The position numbers and the translations under genes were made by a program. Below the pieces are notes generated by a model, which worked only from the letters and a program-made list of their open reading frames with translations, made no database searches and was not told the origin of the DNA. From Candidatus Magasanikbacteria bacterium CG_4_10_14_0_2_um_filter_41_10 (GTDB lineage: Bacteria; Patescibacteriota; Patescibacteriia; Magasanikbacterales; UBA922), in NCBI GenBank assembly GCA_002792995.1, contig PFPJ01000055.1, positions 1 through 64,000 of the forward strand: DNA of 64,000 nt, in the 5' to 3' direction. Of this stretch, positions 16,653-25,139 are shown in pieces; within the stretch, counting starts at the first letter, position 1; every line of letters begins with the position of its first letter.

Positions 16653-17204
16653 TTATTCTGGTGTGCTTCTCGTGTAGATACGAGCATCAAATCGGAGTGT
16701 TGCTTGGCCAGCATCCGTTGCTTTTTGAATTTTTATGCCATCGATGAGTACGTAATATGATTGTGCTTCCAGTGTCTGTATGTAAGAAAAAAGATCTTCA
16801 AATGAACCGTTCAGAACAAAAGAAAATGTGTAGTAGGGGAGTCCTACTGTCGGGTCAGGGATATTGGAACGTGTTGCCCCAAGTGTTTGACGAAGGTTGT
16901 GATTGGTTGCCAGGGCTTCTAGTTTTTCGATGATTGTGAGTTCATCCCCATATGGCATAGCAATGTCTTTGTAGGATTCTACTTCCTGACTTATGCTATC
17001 GAGTTCTCGGAGTGTTCGACGCATGGCCTGTGTACTGTTGTATTCTTGTTCGAGTTCTTGTTGAATTCCTTTTATGTCATCACTAACCATGAACATTCTT
17101 TTGAGTGTCGGATAAATAATAAATACACCAAGAAGAAGAGAACCTAAAAAAAGTGTACTTGATATAATATAAAATTGTTTTTTGAGACTAAGTCGGTGCA
17201 ACAT
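16653..17204 (-). CDS. pilO: Type IV pilus inner-membrane protein PilO
   Basis: 183 residues: a short cytoplasmic start, one membrane helix (FYIISSTLFLGSLLLGVFIIYP), a coiled coil (about 45-85) and a ferredoxin-like C-terminal domain (YYTFSFVLNGSFEDLFSYIQTLE). PilO pairs with PilN to link PilM to the pilus machine. It sits 4 bases after pilN. Family divergence is high, so position in the operon carries much of the weight. Confidence 0.85.
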   Translation of the reverse strand: MLHRLSLKKQFYIISSTLFLGSLLLGVFIIYPTLKRMFMVSDDIKGIQQELEQEYNSTQAMRRTLRELDSISQEVESYKDIAMPYGDELTIIEKLEALATNHNLRQTLGATRSNIPDPTVGLPYYTFSFVLNGSFEDLFSYIQTLEAQSYYVLIDGIKIQKATDAGQATLRFDARIYTRSTPE

Positions 17205-17207
17205 ATA

Positions 17208-17738
17208 TTAGAAAGAGAATGGGATGGAAAGTGAAAAATCTATTTTATTCTGTTTGGTAAGATCGCTGAGTGGAATGGTAACAGTTTCAATTTGTGGAAG
17301 GGATTCGAGCGTATCTTGCAGTTTGAGAAATGCCTCTCTCGACGGAGATGATCCAACAAGTTCAAGCATGTGATCTGACGTACGGAAAGAAAATTGGGTG
17401 ATGGTTGTATCTTCGGGGATAGTATTTGCTAATAAAAGAATATATGGTGACCATGACATGTAATTTTTTTGAATCGCAGTTGCTTGTTTTGTAATCACAT
17501 TTATTTTTTGAACACGAACATTTATTTTTCCTGCTGATGTATGCGTCCGAAGACTTTGGAGAGCAATCTCTGCAAATTGTGACTGTAAAAAAACTTGGGA
17601 CATAATTGCAAAAATGGCAAAACAAGAAAGAATTATAAAAATAACAGCAAGCGTATTTTTAATAAAGCCCATCGTCATGATACGTTTGGCGTACTGTTGC
17701 TTCTTTTTTGACATCAGGTTGAGTCGAATGGGATACAT
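17208..17738 (-). CDS. pilN: Type IV pilus assembly protein PilN
   Basis: 176 residues. The N-terminal IRLNLMSKKKQQ corresponds to the conserved INLLP-type motif by which PilN docks into PilM. One membrane helix follows (TLAVIFIILSCFAIFAIMSQVF), then a coiled coil and a ferredoxin-like domain. Lies between pilM and pilO with gaps of 8 and 3 bases, so translation is probably coupled. Confidence 0.88.
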   Translation of the reverse strand: MYPIRLNLMSKKKQQYAKRIMTMGFIKNTLAVIFIILSCFAIFAIMSQVFLQSQFAEIALQSLRTHTSAGKINVRVQKINVITKQATAIQKNYMSWSPYILLLANTIPEDTTITQFSFRTSDHMLELVGSSPSREAFLKLQDTLESLPQIETVTIPLSDLTKQNKIDFSLSIPFSF

Positions 17739-17746
17739 AGGAATAG

Positions 17747-18844
17747 TTATATCATGTCTTGTGCCTGAAATGGGTTTTCAGCTGCCCGAAGAGCAAGACC
17801 AATAGCTGTGGCGAAACCAAGAGAGGCTGCTTCATTGGGGAGACTTCCTGGATGAAGTCCAAGATTTTTCCACACTTTCCCTGGAGCACACGTAATGCCA
17901 AGACGCTCAGTAAGAAGTTCTGGAAGATGCGGGGTATTGGTAGCGCCACCGGACATAGTGACGTGTGTCACTGTATTGGTATGTGGGAAATGGCTATAAT
18001 AAAATTGAAAAGATTGTTCAATCGTATCTATAAATGTATCAAGACTGTCCTTGATAACATTCAAAGCTTTTCCATATTTCTTTGTGTATTTTACACCATA
18101 CATACGTTTGATTTCTTCTGCTTTTTCTTGAGTTTCTTTGAGGCTTTGCATGATAGCGGTAGTAAGAAGTTCTCCTGAAAAAGGTAATGTTTTGCTAAAT
18201 TGGATAGCCTCATAATCATAGACAATGAGCGCACTTTGGGTAGCCCCAACATCGAGAATCGCACGAGCTTCACCTGTGTACAGTTTGTTGGCGGTAATAA
18301 GTGATCTTGCAATGGCAAGTGCTTCTATCTCGAGAGACAAGATTCCAAGTCCAAGACTCTCAATAAGGTATGTGTACATATCTACAATGTACTTCGGAGC
18401 GGCACCGATAAGAATCCGTGTCATGCCTTCTTCAAAATCTGGAAGAATTTGCCAATCAAGATAATAACTTTCTTCATCAAAAGGGATGTGTTGTTTGGCG
18501 ATCATGAAGATGTCATCATCTATGACATCTTTGGCTTCTTTTGGAAGGTGAATAACTTTGATAAAACTGTGAATTTCTGGCAGTGTTGCAACCACCCATT
18601 TGCCATCAACAGGTTTAGTCCCTTTTTTTCCTTCGAGCAAATGTTGAATATATTTCCGGACCTTTTCTGGTTCTTGTATCTCACCATTGACAATAAGTCC
18701 TGGCGGAAGTGCTGTTTGTCTGACCGTATGCAATCGAAAAGAAGGAGTTTTTTTGTGTCCTGTTTTATTTTCAAGTTGCACAAGCTTAATCGACAAATCG
18801 CCAATATCAAGACCAAATGCATTTGGATAGGGGTGAAATAACAT
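17747..18844 (-). CDS. pilM: Type IV pilus assembly protein PilM, actin-like
   Basis: 365 residues from the ATG encoding MLFHPYPNAFGLDIGDLSIK. The phosphate-1 motif FGLDIGDLSIKLVQL, the phosphate-2 motif RAILDVGATQSALIVYD and the adenosine loop VTMSGGATNTPHLPELL mark the FtsA/PilM actin-like fold. PilM recruits PilN on the cytoplasmic face. It starts one base after pilC ends. Confidence 0.94.
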   Translation of the reverse strand: MLFHPYPNAFGLDIGDLSIKLVQLENKTGHKKTPSFRLHTVRQTALPPGLIVNGEIQEPEKVRKYIQHLLEGKKGTKPVDGKWVVATLPEIHSFIKVIHLPKEAKDVIDDDIFMIAKQHIPFDEESYYLDWQILPDFEEGMTRILIGAAPKYIVDMYTYLIESLGLGILSLEIEALAIARSLITANKLYTGEARAILDVGATQSALIVYDYEAIQFSKTLPFSGELLTTAIMQSLKETQEKAEEIKRMYGVKYTKKYGKALNVIKDSLDTFIDTIEQSFQFYYSHFPHTNTVTHVTMSGGATNTPHLPELLTERLGITCAPGKVWKNLGLHPGSLPNEAASLGFATAIGLALRAAENPFQAQDMI

Positions 18845-18845
18845 A

Positions 18846-19970
18846 TTAGAAATTTTGTACCAAGGAATACATCGGCATAATAACTGCGACTGCGACTCCT
18901 CCGACAACTAATCCAAGGGTAACAATCAATACCGGCTCGATAATCGTTGCAAAGTTTTTCATTGTTTTATCAACATCATCATTATAAAATGTAGCGAGCT
19001 CAGTGAGAAGAGCATCAATTTCCCCAGTCCTTTCACCTACCATGATCATTTCTGTTACGAGAGGGCTATAGAGTTTTGGATAGTTGCGAAGAGATTCTGA
19101 AAGAGGAATTCCTTTTTCAAGCTCTTGCGAACTTTTCATGAGAGATACGCGATAGTTTATATTACTGCACGTTTCCGCGGTAATAGTGACTGCCTCAACA
19201 ATTGGGATAGCACTTTTCATGAGAGATGAAAGCGTGAGAGAAAAACGGGCAAGATTTATTTTTTTGATAACTGTCCCTGCGATAGGGAGGTACAAATTTA
19301 TTGTATGTATATACGTACGAAATTTTAAAGATTTTTTTAGGAGCGTAATGAATGAAAACAGAAAAAGTATGATGAATATGGAAAGGAATATTAAATTTAT
19401 TGGTTTACTCATGAAATTGGTTACTGCCATGAGAATTCTTGTTGGAAGTGGTAATTCGCTATCAAACTCATTAAAAATAGTGAGCAATTTTGGAAGAATA
19501 ACCGTGGTCATGAGGACGCCAATACCAAGCATCGCTACGACGATGACCGCAGGATAAATCATCGCTCCGCGGATGGTGGAGGTCAGGTCATGCGTCTTTT
19601 TCATTTGTACTGCAATTTGTGTAAGGGCTTCTTCAAGTTTTCCACTGACTTCACCGGCTTCAATCATTTTGACATAAATAGGAGGAAAAACTTTTGGGTG
19701 TTTACGGAGGACATCGCTAAATTGTTTTCCGCCACTCACTTCTTTTGTTACATCGGCAATGACCATCTTGAGTGCTTTGTTCCCAGTTTCTTTTGCCAAA
19801 ATTTCGAGTGCCTCGACGAGTGAGAGTCCGGCATGGATCATGATTTTGAGATGATCCACGAAAAACATTTTTTCGGTAAACGAAATTCTCGTAAGGTGTT
19901 TTGCCACCCAGTCGTTTAATTTTTTTTCGAATGGTGAAAGTTCTTTTACTTTTTTCTTTTTTTCAAACAT
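18846..19970 (-). CDS. pilC: Type IV pilus inner-membrane platform protein PilC
   Basis: 374 residues from the ATG encoding MFEKKKK. Two homologous T2SSF domains are visible (LKIMIHAGLSLVEALEILA and LSSLMKSAIPIVEAVTI), each followed by membrane segments, and the chain ends GVAVAVIMPMYSLVQNF. PilC couples the PilB motor to pilin assembly. A hairpin directly precedes the start codon. Confidence 0.95.
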   Translation of the reverse strand: MFEKKKKVKELSPFEKKLNDWVAKHLTRISFTEKMFFVDHLKIMIHAGLSLVEALEILAKETGNKALKMVIADVTKEVSGGKQFSDVLRKHPKVFPPIYVKMIEAGEVSGKLEEALTQIAVQMKKTHDLTSTIRGAMIYPAVIVVAMLGIGVLMTTVILPKLLTIFNEFDSELPLPTRILMAVTNFMSKPINLIFLSIFIILFLFSFITLLKKSLKFRTYIHTINLYLPIAGTVIKKINLARFSLTLSSLMKSAIPIVEAVTITAETCSNINYRVSLMKSSQELEKGIPLSESLRNYPKLYSPLVTEMIMVGERTGEIDALLTELATFYNDDVDKTMKNFATIIEPVLIVTLGLVVGGVAVAVIMPMYSLVQNF

Positions 19971-19973
19971 AAA

Positions 19974-19994
19974 ACAGGCGTAGTAAACGCCTGT
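19974..19994 (-). promoter_or_regulatory. Hairpin immediately before the pilC start
   Basis: Minus strand ACAGGCG-TTTACTA-CGCCTGT then TTT, ending three bases before the pilC ATG. It may act as a weak terminator or RNA stabiliser between pilB and pilC, setting their ratio. Confidence 0.5.
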
Positions 19995-20038
19995 AGTATA
20001 ACACACTTTATATATTGTTGTTACTATATTTTTGGGTG

Positions 20039-21772
20039 CTACTCTCTTGTGACGCGCAATACTTCTTCGATACTCGTCATTCCTTGTTTTGCTTTAATCA
20101 GACCATCTTCAAGCATGGTAATCATCCCATTTTTGATTGCATATTCTTTGATTTGTGTTGCCGTCCCTCGATTGTTGATCAATTCAGCAACCCCTGCATC
20201 TACTTCAAGGATTTCATAAATACCAATACGTCCTTTATATCCACTTTGATCACACTTTCGACAGCCTGGAGAGCGGAAAAATTCCATAGCAGATAGTTTT
20301 TTCTCGGCAGTTTTGAGTTTGATATCGTGTTCAGTAAAGAGTTTGATGGCCGTACGGACATCAACCAATTTTTGCAATTCTTTTACTGCCGGTGCGTCGA
20401 GTTTGAAAGGGGTACGACAGTGATCACAGAGTCGTCGTACCAAACGCTGGGCAATGATGATATTTGCGGTAAAAGCGATCAAAAATGGAGGAATGCCCAT
20501 ATCCATAAGACGTGGCAATGTGGTTGGGGCATCATTTGTATGGAGTGTCGAAAGCACGAGATGCCCTGTCATAGCTGCATGCATAGCAATCTCCGCAGTT
20601 TCTTGATCACGAATTTCTCCTACCATGATAATGTCTGGATCTTGGCGCAAAAATGCTCTGAGACCAGATGCAAAACTAAAACCAACACGTGGATTGATCT
20701 GACTTTGATTGATGCCGCCGACATGGTATTCAATAGGATCTTCAATTGTTGAAATATTTACATTTGGTTGGTTCAAAATACCAAGCACAGAATACAACGT
20801 TGTTGTTTTTCCACTTCCTGTTGGCCCTGTTACGAGTACCATACCGTGTGGTCTTTGGATAGCAGCATCCACCAATTTTCGGGGTCCTGGGAGAAAACCA
20901 AGTTGATCGAGTGTTAATGGTTTTTGTCCTTCGTGAAGAACACGCATAACTATTTTTTCTCCATCATACACAGGGATAATAGATACACGAAATGCCAGTT
21001 CTTCTTCGTTCACTTCAATTTTGAATCGTCCATCCTGTGGAAGCATGTGTTCATCTATTTTGAGGTTGGCAAGAATTTTGATACGTGCGGTGATGCCATT
21101 GCGTACTTGCGTAGGGAGGTGCATCACTGAATGAAGCATTCCGTCTACACGATATCTGACAGAAACATCTTTTTCTGTTGGTTCTATGTGAATATCACTC
21201 GCATCTTGAAAAATAGCGTGTTCTAGAATACTTTTGACAATATTGATAATAGGAAGTTCCTCCGCTGCTTTTTTGAGTTCTTCTGGTTTATAGTTTTTTG
21301 TTTGCTTTGATGTCACCCCTGCGAGCTTCAATTCTTCTTCGAGACCCGCACGATAGAAACGAAGTGCACGTTTGATACTGCTTGGTGTGGCAAGAGAAAC
21401 TGCTGGGATAAGGCCTGTTTTTCTCCTCATGAATTCAATCGTTTGGATATCAAGAGGATCAATCATTGCCAGGTAAATCGTATCTTTTGTTTTTTCAAAT
21501 GCAATGATGTAGTGCGTTTCAGCGAGTGGCTGAGGGACAATAAGGAGTGTGTCTCTGGGAATTTCTTTTTCAGTCAAATCTACCAGTGGCACGTCCATTT
21601 CCTTGCTCAAATATGCATAGAGTTCTTTTTCTTTTACAACCCCATCCTCAATGAGAGATAGTTCTAGTCTTTTTTCTGATGTTTCTGCGTTTGCTTTGAG
21701 TTCCTCAATTTTGGCAGGTTTCATCTTTTTTACCTCAGTCAGGTATGTGGTGATAATATCTTTTGGAAACAT
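20039..21772 (-). CDS. pilB: Type IV pilus extension ATPase PilB (GspE family)
   Basis: 577 residues. An N-terminal MshEN-like domain (about 1-150) is followed by the secretion ATPase core: Walker A GPTGSGKTTTLY, Asp box IEDPIEY, Walker B IIMVGEIRDQETAEIA and His box HLVLSTLHTNDA. A tetracysteine zinc site (CDHC...CRKC) is near residue 460-520. It powers pilus extension and heads the operon pilB-C-M-N-O. No retraction ATPase, pilin or prepilin peptidase gene lies in the window. Confidence 0.96.
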   Translation of the reverse strand: MFPKDIITTYLTEVKKMKPAKIEELKANAETSEKRLELSLIEDGVVKEKELYAYLSKEMDVPLVDLTEKEIPRDTLLIVPQPLAETHYIIAFEKTKDTIYLAMIDPLDIQTIEFMRRKTGLIPAVSLATPSSIKRALRFYRAGLEEELKLAGVTSKQTKNYKPEELKKAAEELPIINIVKSILEHAIFQDASDIHIEPTEKDVSVRYRVDGMLHSVMHLPTQVRNGITARIKILANLKIDEHMLPQDGRFKIEVNEEELAFRVSIIPVYDGEKIVMRVLHEGQKPLTLDQLGFLPGPRKLVDAAIQRPHGMVLVTGPTGSGKTTTLYSVLGILNQPNVNISTIEDPIEYHVGGINQSQINPRVGFSFASGLRAFLRQDPDIIMVGEIRDQETAEIAMHAAMTGHLVLSTLHTNDAPTTLPRLMDMGIPPFLIAFTANIIIAQRLVRRLCDHCRTPFKLDAPAVKELQKLVDVRTAIKLFTEHDIKLKTAEKKLSAMEFFRSPGCRKCDQSGYKGRIGIYEILEVDAGVAELINNRGTATQIKEYAIKNGMITMLEDGLIKAKQGMTSIEEVLRVTRE

Positions 21773-21837
21773 AAAAGTATAGATTTATAGACCTATCATA
21801 GCATAGATACCGAAGAGCGCTCAATAGAGGCAAAACC

Positions 21838-21866
21838 TTGACAATACCCGTATAGATTGCTATAGT
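21838..21866 (+). promoter_or_regulatory. Promoter of the rpsF-ssb-rpsR operon
   Basis: TTGACA, 17 bases, TATAGT: near-perfect housekeeping sigma promoter with start expected near 21873. Confidence 0.88.
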
Positions 21867-21893
21867 ACTGCCTACTACAAAAGACACAGCGCA

Positions 21894-21935
21894 CCTATCT
21901 GCTGGGAGGTCGACTCCGGCACTGGAGGAGATAGG
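21894..21935 (+). ncRNA. Structured rpsF leader, candidate S6:S18 autoregulatory RNA
   Basis: CCTATCT (21894-21900) pairs with AGATAGG (21929-21935). Inside, GGAG-GTCGA-CTCC forms a second hairpin, followed by a CCG and CACTGG tract on the 3' side. Bacterial rpsF leaders often carry an RNA bound by the S6:S18 complex with a conserved CCG element. Position and shape fit; the exact consensus was not checked. Confidence 0.5.
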
Positions 21936-21956
21936 CTAAATCTTATATAATATACT

Positions 21957-22544
21957 ATGAAGCAGTACGAACTATTAGTCGTACTCCCTGGCACGATGGA
22001 AGAAACTATGGTTTCTACTATCATTGCACAGGTGAAAAACATTGTCGAACAAAAAGGGGGATCTCAGATCACCATGCAGGATCGAGGAAAGAGCCGATTG
22101 GCATATCCAATGAAGCATATCCGATATGGATATTTTCATATCGTTCACTTTACTGCAGAAGAAGGGAGTGTTATCCCTGAAATTCAGAAAGAGCTTGCTT
22201 TGATTGGTGAGATTCTCCGTGCACTTATTACCACGTTTGATCCAACCATGCGTGCAGAAACACAAAAAAAACTTGGCCGCACAGAAGAAGGTCCAATGAA
22301 AACGCTTGCGAGCGTGTTCGAGCGGTTTGGTGGAGAAGCAAAAATTGGTGATGCACCTGTTGTTGAACCAAAAAAGAGGGAAGAAGCAAAAGAAGAAAAG
22401 CCTGTTGAAACAGAAGTTTCTCCTGTGGAAACACAAGAAGCAAACGCTGAAACGAAACCACAAGAAGAGACACAACCAATTGCAATGGAAGATATCGACA
22501 AAAAGTTGGATCAGCTTCTGGAGGATGATCTCAAACAAGTCTAA
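21957..22544 (+). CDS. rpsF: Small ribosomal subunit protein bS6 with acidic C-terminal extension
   Basis: 195 residues, about twice the usual length. The first 100 residues are S6 (YELLVVLPGTMEE, KSRLAYPMKHIRYGYFHIVHF, LRALITTFDP). The rest is a low-complexity Glu/Lys/Thr-rich tail ending DKKLDQLLEDDLKQV. S6 binds S18 on the 30S platform. A TATAAT lies 8 bases before the ATG, so an additional leaderless transcript is possible. Confidence 0.94.
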   Translation: MKQYELLVVLPGTMEETMVSTIIAQVKNIVEQKGGSQITMQDRGKSRLAYPMKHIRYGYFHIVHFTAEEGSVIPEIQKELALIGEILRALITTFDPTMRAETQKKLGRTEEGPMKTLASVFERFGGEAKIGDAPVVEPKKREEAKEEKPVETEVSPVETQEANAETKPQEETQPIAMEDIDKKLDQLLEDDLKQV

Positions 22545-22587
22545 TTCTCCCGCTTGCAATGCAGGCAGGTTTTAATCACATGTCTCT

Positions 22588-23022
22588 ATGGATCTCAATC
22601 GTGCAACCATCCTCGGGCGTTTGACTCGAGACCCGGAAATTCGTTCTACGACGAGTGGCAAAAGTGTTGCGACACTCAGTGTCGCTACCAATCGTGTCTG
22701 GTCAGATCAGTCTGGACAAAAACAGGAACAGGCAGAATTTCATACCTGTGTCCTCTGGGGAAAACTCGCTGACATCGCAGGCCAATATCTGAGTAAGGGC
22801 CGACGTGTCTATGTAGAAGGACGTATCCAGACTCGTGATTGGGCTGGCAATGACGGTGTAAAACGATACCGTACGGAAATTGTTGCAGACAATCTCATCA
22901 TGCTCGATGGAGCACGTGGAACCGGTGCACCATCTATGGGTGGAAACGATGACGACAGTCAGCCACCTATTGATGACAATGATAGTGCCGACGAAATCAA
23001 AGTAGAGGACATCCCATTTTAA
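22588..23022 (+). CDS. ssb: Single-stranded DNA-binding protein
   Basis: 144 residues. The OB fold begins [19 protein letters not shown], continues [11 protein letters not shown] and [15 protein letters not shown], and includes [16 protein letters not shown]. An acidic tail ends EIKVEDIPF, the conserved tip that recruits DNA repair partners. It lies between rpsF and rpsR as in most bacteria. Confidence 0.97.
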   Translation: MDLNRATILGRLTRDPEIRSTTSGKSVATLSVATNRVWSDQSGQKQEQAEFHTCVLWGKLADIAGQYLSKGRRVYVEGRIQTRDWAGNDGVKRYRTEIVADNLIMLDGARGTGAPSMGGNDDDSQPPIDDNDSADEIKVEDIPF

Positions 23023-23029
23023 GATTTTT

Positions 23030-23278
23030 ATGGAACGACGACAACAACACAATAATAACAAACCAAAAAAGCAAGAAAAACGATACTGTTTTTTCAAGGC
23101 ACACGATATCCAAGATGTAGATTACAAGGATATTGAGACGCTTCGACGGTTTCTTTCTTCAAATATGAAGATCAAACCTCGAAGAAAAACAGGTCTTTCT
23201 TCAAAATACCAACGCAAGGTTGCAAAAGCAATCAAGCAAGCACGTATTGCAGGACTTCTCGGATTTACTGCAAAGTAA
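23030..23278 (+). CDS. rpsR: Small ribosomal subunit protein bS18
   Basis: 82 residues. After a basic start the S18 core is clear: [24 protein letters not shown], then [33 protein letters not shown]. It starts seven bases after the ssb stop and ends the operon. Confidence 0.97.
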   Translation: MERRQQHNNNKPKKQEKRYCFFKAHDIQDVDYKDIETLRRFLSSNMKIKPRRKTGLSSKYQRKVAKAIKQARIAGLLGFTAK

Positions 23279-23290
23279 ATATTCAAACAG

Positions 23291-23320
23291 AAAAAACATC
23301 CCTGAATGGGATGTTTTTTT
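23291..23320. terminator. Bidirectional terminator after rpsR
   Basis: AAAACATCCC-TGAAT-GGGATGTTTT with flanking A and T runs. It would also stop the minus-strand unit D. Confidence 0.9.
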
Positions 23321-23346
23321 GTATATATTTTTTTAGTATGCACCTC

Positions 23347-23405
23347 GGTCCGGACGGGTGACACAGTGCTCATGTTCAGTGAGCCGCTGTGTTCCCGTCC
23401 GGACC
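23347..23405 (-). other. Large GC hairpin in unit D
   Basis: Arms 23347-23366 and 23387-23405 pair over 19 positions with one bulge around a 20-base loop. A second stem, AGTCGC-CTCA-GCGACT, lies near 23432-23447. Read on the minus strand, it stands between a small GC-rich reading frame and the rpsR terminator, as in the trailers of the other GC-rich units. Confidence 0.65.
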
Positions 23406-23520
23406 TTGGTTTCGTGACGCTTGTCATGGGTGAAGTCGCCTCAGCGACTCAACACCCGCGCATCACACGGCATCTCGCCGTTCATCTGAGTGCATTTCGC
23501 ACCCAGGTGGGGTGCTACTC

Positions 23521-23628
23521 CTATCCGGCGCGATTGTTTGGTCGGGGGAGCCGACAGTTCTTCATGCGCCCGCCGGTGATGTACTGGAACTGGCGGCGGG
23601 GCTGGCTGTGCTTCGAGACGGGAAGCAT
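23521..23628 (-). CDS. Possible 35-residue GC-rich peptide (unit D)
   Basis: The ATG at 23628 is preceded by GAGGAG at eight-base spacing, a good SD of the kind seen only at the GC-rich genes here. The frame encodes a basic peptide starting MLPVSKHSQPRRQFQYITGG, with no signal peptide and no known family. A minus-strand promoter lies about 65 bases upstream. The rest of unit D (23347-23520) has hairpins but no convincing frame, so this may instead be a structured RNA or a decayed gene. Confidence 0.35.
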   Translation of the reverse strand: MLPVSKHSQPRRQFQYITGGRMKNCRLPRPNNRAG

Positions 23629-23690
23629 GGCGGCTCTCCTCGGTTTGAGAAAAGAAAAAAGGCGGCACTGTACCCCCTCTTCATATCTAT

Positions 23691-23720
23691 AGTATACACA
23701 TGGTGTATGTTTTTTAGCAA
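23691..23720 (-). promoter_or_regulatory. Promoter of unit D
   Basis: Minus strand TTGCTA (23720-23715), 18 bases, TATACT (23696-23691), pointing into the GC-rich stretch. Confidence 0.5.
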
Positions 23721-23729
23721 ATGGTATTG

Positions 23730-25097
23730 TTATACTTTTTCCAATACTACTAATCCTTCTATGTGTGGTGTACGTGGAAAAAAGTTGTAGAGTTTGAAAA
23801 AAATTGGCTTATAGTGTTCGCTCAGCATCTTCATATCGCGTGCTTGGGTAGACAGATTGCATGAAAGATAGATGATACGTTCTGGTTTCACAGCCAAAAG
23901 ACGTTGGATTACAGAGACGTGGAGTCCTGCGCGTGGAGGATCAAGGATGATTTGGCGTTCTGCTGTGATTGCATCTACCATTTTTTCTGCAGGCATACAA
24001 TGAACGACCGCATTTGGGATTTTGTTGAGATCAATATTTTTTTGTGCGTAGTATGTTGCCTCTTCATTACTTTCTACGAGAATAGTTTTTTCTCGATTCA
24101 TGGCAAGAGGGAGAGATATCGCCCCAACACCAGCATAAAAATCAATAAGTGGTTTTTTGGGATCAAGAAATGCTGCCATATCCTTGAGTGCCATTTCAAA
24201 TAGTGGTGGATTGATTTGAAAAAAGCTCAGCGCACCAAAGGTAAGTGGTGTTCCCAATATATTTTGTTGAAGTTCATCCTGTCCTATCGTATATAGCAGT
24301 TCAGTCGGTACTGCAGCGGGACTTTTGTGCGTGGAATAGTAGAGTTGGAAACCCACCATGTTTTCGTGGAGTGTTGGATATGTATCAAATGTCAATTTAT
24401 CTTTGATAAAAAGGGCGGCGATTGTTTTTCCATCGGACGTGCCTCGCACGATAAGACTTTTCAGACTACGAATCGGGATCTGTTGTTCGTTTATCCATTT
24501 GAGAATATATTGTGATGTGTTCGTTATGTGTGGCATGGAGAGTGCCGATGATGTCACGGCAAAACGTGTCTTTCCCCCACGTTCAAAAAACGCAAGTGAG
24601 ATAGGTTCTGTGTTTGGAGGAGGTGGAAGAGCAAGATGATCTTTTCCATGTGTGGTCGTCCGCAATGCTAAATACGGAGAGGTAAAAGTAAATTCCATTT
24701 TGTTGCGATACCCATAGTCTACACCGTCAGATGCGATATCGAGTGAATTAGCACTCAAAATAAGATCCCCAATTTTACTATATGTTTCTGCTGCAATTGC
24801 TTTTTTCCAATAGTTCTCTCGTTCTGGTGAGAGAATTTGCCATGGACTTGTAGAAAGAAAATATGTTTCTTTTGGTGTCGTGCGTTCTGGTGAAGGTTTT
24901 ATAATAGTGACTGCGACTGCTTCCAGATATGTTTTTTTATTTTTTATAATTTCTATCTCAAGCATTTCCTGAGGGAGGGCATTCCATACAAAGACTGTTT
25001 TGCCATTGAATCGTGGATTGCCAACATCGCCGAGTCGAGTTAATCCTTGACCACCGAAGACAAGTTTTTCAATTGTGACAGTATAGCGGTCTTTCAT
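23730..25097 (-). CDS. TrmA/RlmD-type RNA (uracil-5-)-methyltransferase
   Basis: 455 residues. An N-terminal TRAM domain (YTVTIEKLVFGGQGLTRLGD), a middle insert, and the methyltransferase core with DFYAGVGAISLPLA (SAM binding) and ILDPPRAGLHVSVIQRLL. The catalytic Cys lies in IIYLSCNLSTQARDM. These enzymes make m5U in 23S rRNA or tRNA; which one is not decidable here. The N-terminal four-Cys iron-sulfur motif of E. coli RlmD is not seen. It follows the C39-type peptidase gene in the same direction. Confidence 0.9.
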   Translation of the reverse strand: MKDRYTVTIEKLVFGGQGLTRLGDVGNPRFNGKTVFVWNALPQEMLEIEIIKNKKTYLEAVAVTIIKPSPERTTPKETYFLSTSPWQILSPERENYWKKAIAAETYSKIGDLILSANSLDIASDGVDYGYRNKMEFTFTSPYLALRTTTHGKDHLALPPPPNTEPISLAFFERGGKTRFAVTSSALSMPHITNTSQYILKWINEQQIPIRSLKSLIVRGTSDGKTIAALFIKDKLTFDTYPTLHENMVGFQLYYSTHKSPAAVPTELLYTIGQDELQQNILGTPLTFGALSFFQINPPLFEMALKDMAAFLDPKKPLIDFYAGVGAISLPLAMNREKTILVESNEEATYYAQKNIDLNKIPNAVVHCMPAEKMVDAITAERQIILDPPRAGLHVSVIQRLLAVKPERIIYLSCNLSTQARDMKMLSEHYKPIFFKLYNFFPRTPHIEGLVVLEKV

Positions 25098-25139
25098 ATA
25101 GGTATACTACAAAATGGCTATTATCATAGGCCGTATCAG

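Noticed and set aside
23306..23692. 128-codon plus-strand frame through unit D
   Set aside because: It starts inside the rpsR terminator, has no SD, and the promoter, SD and trailer order all point to the minus strand.
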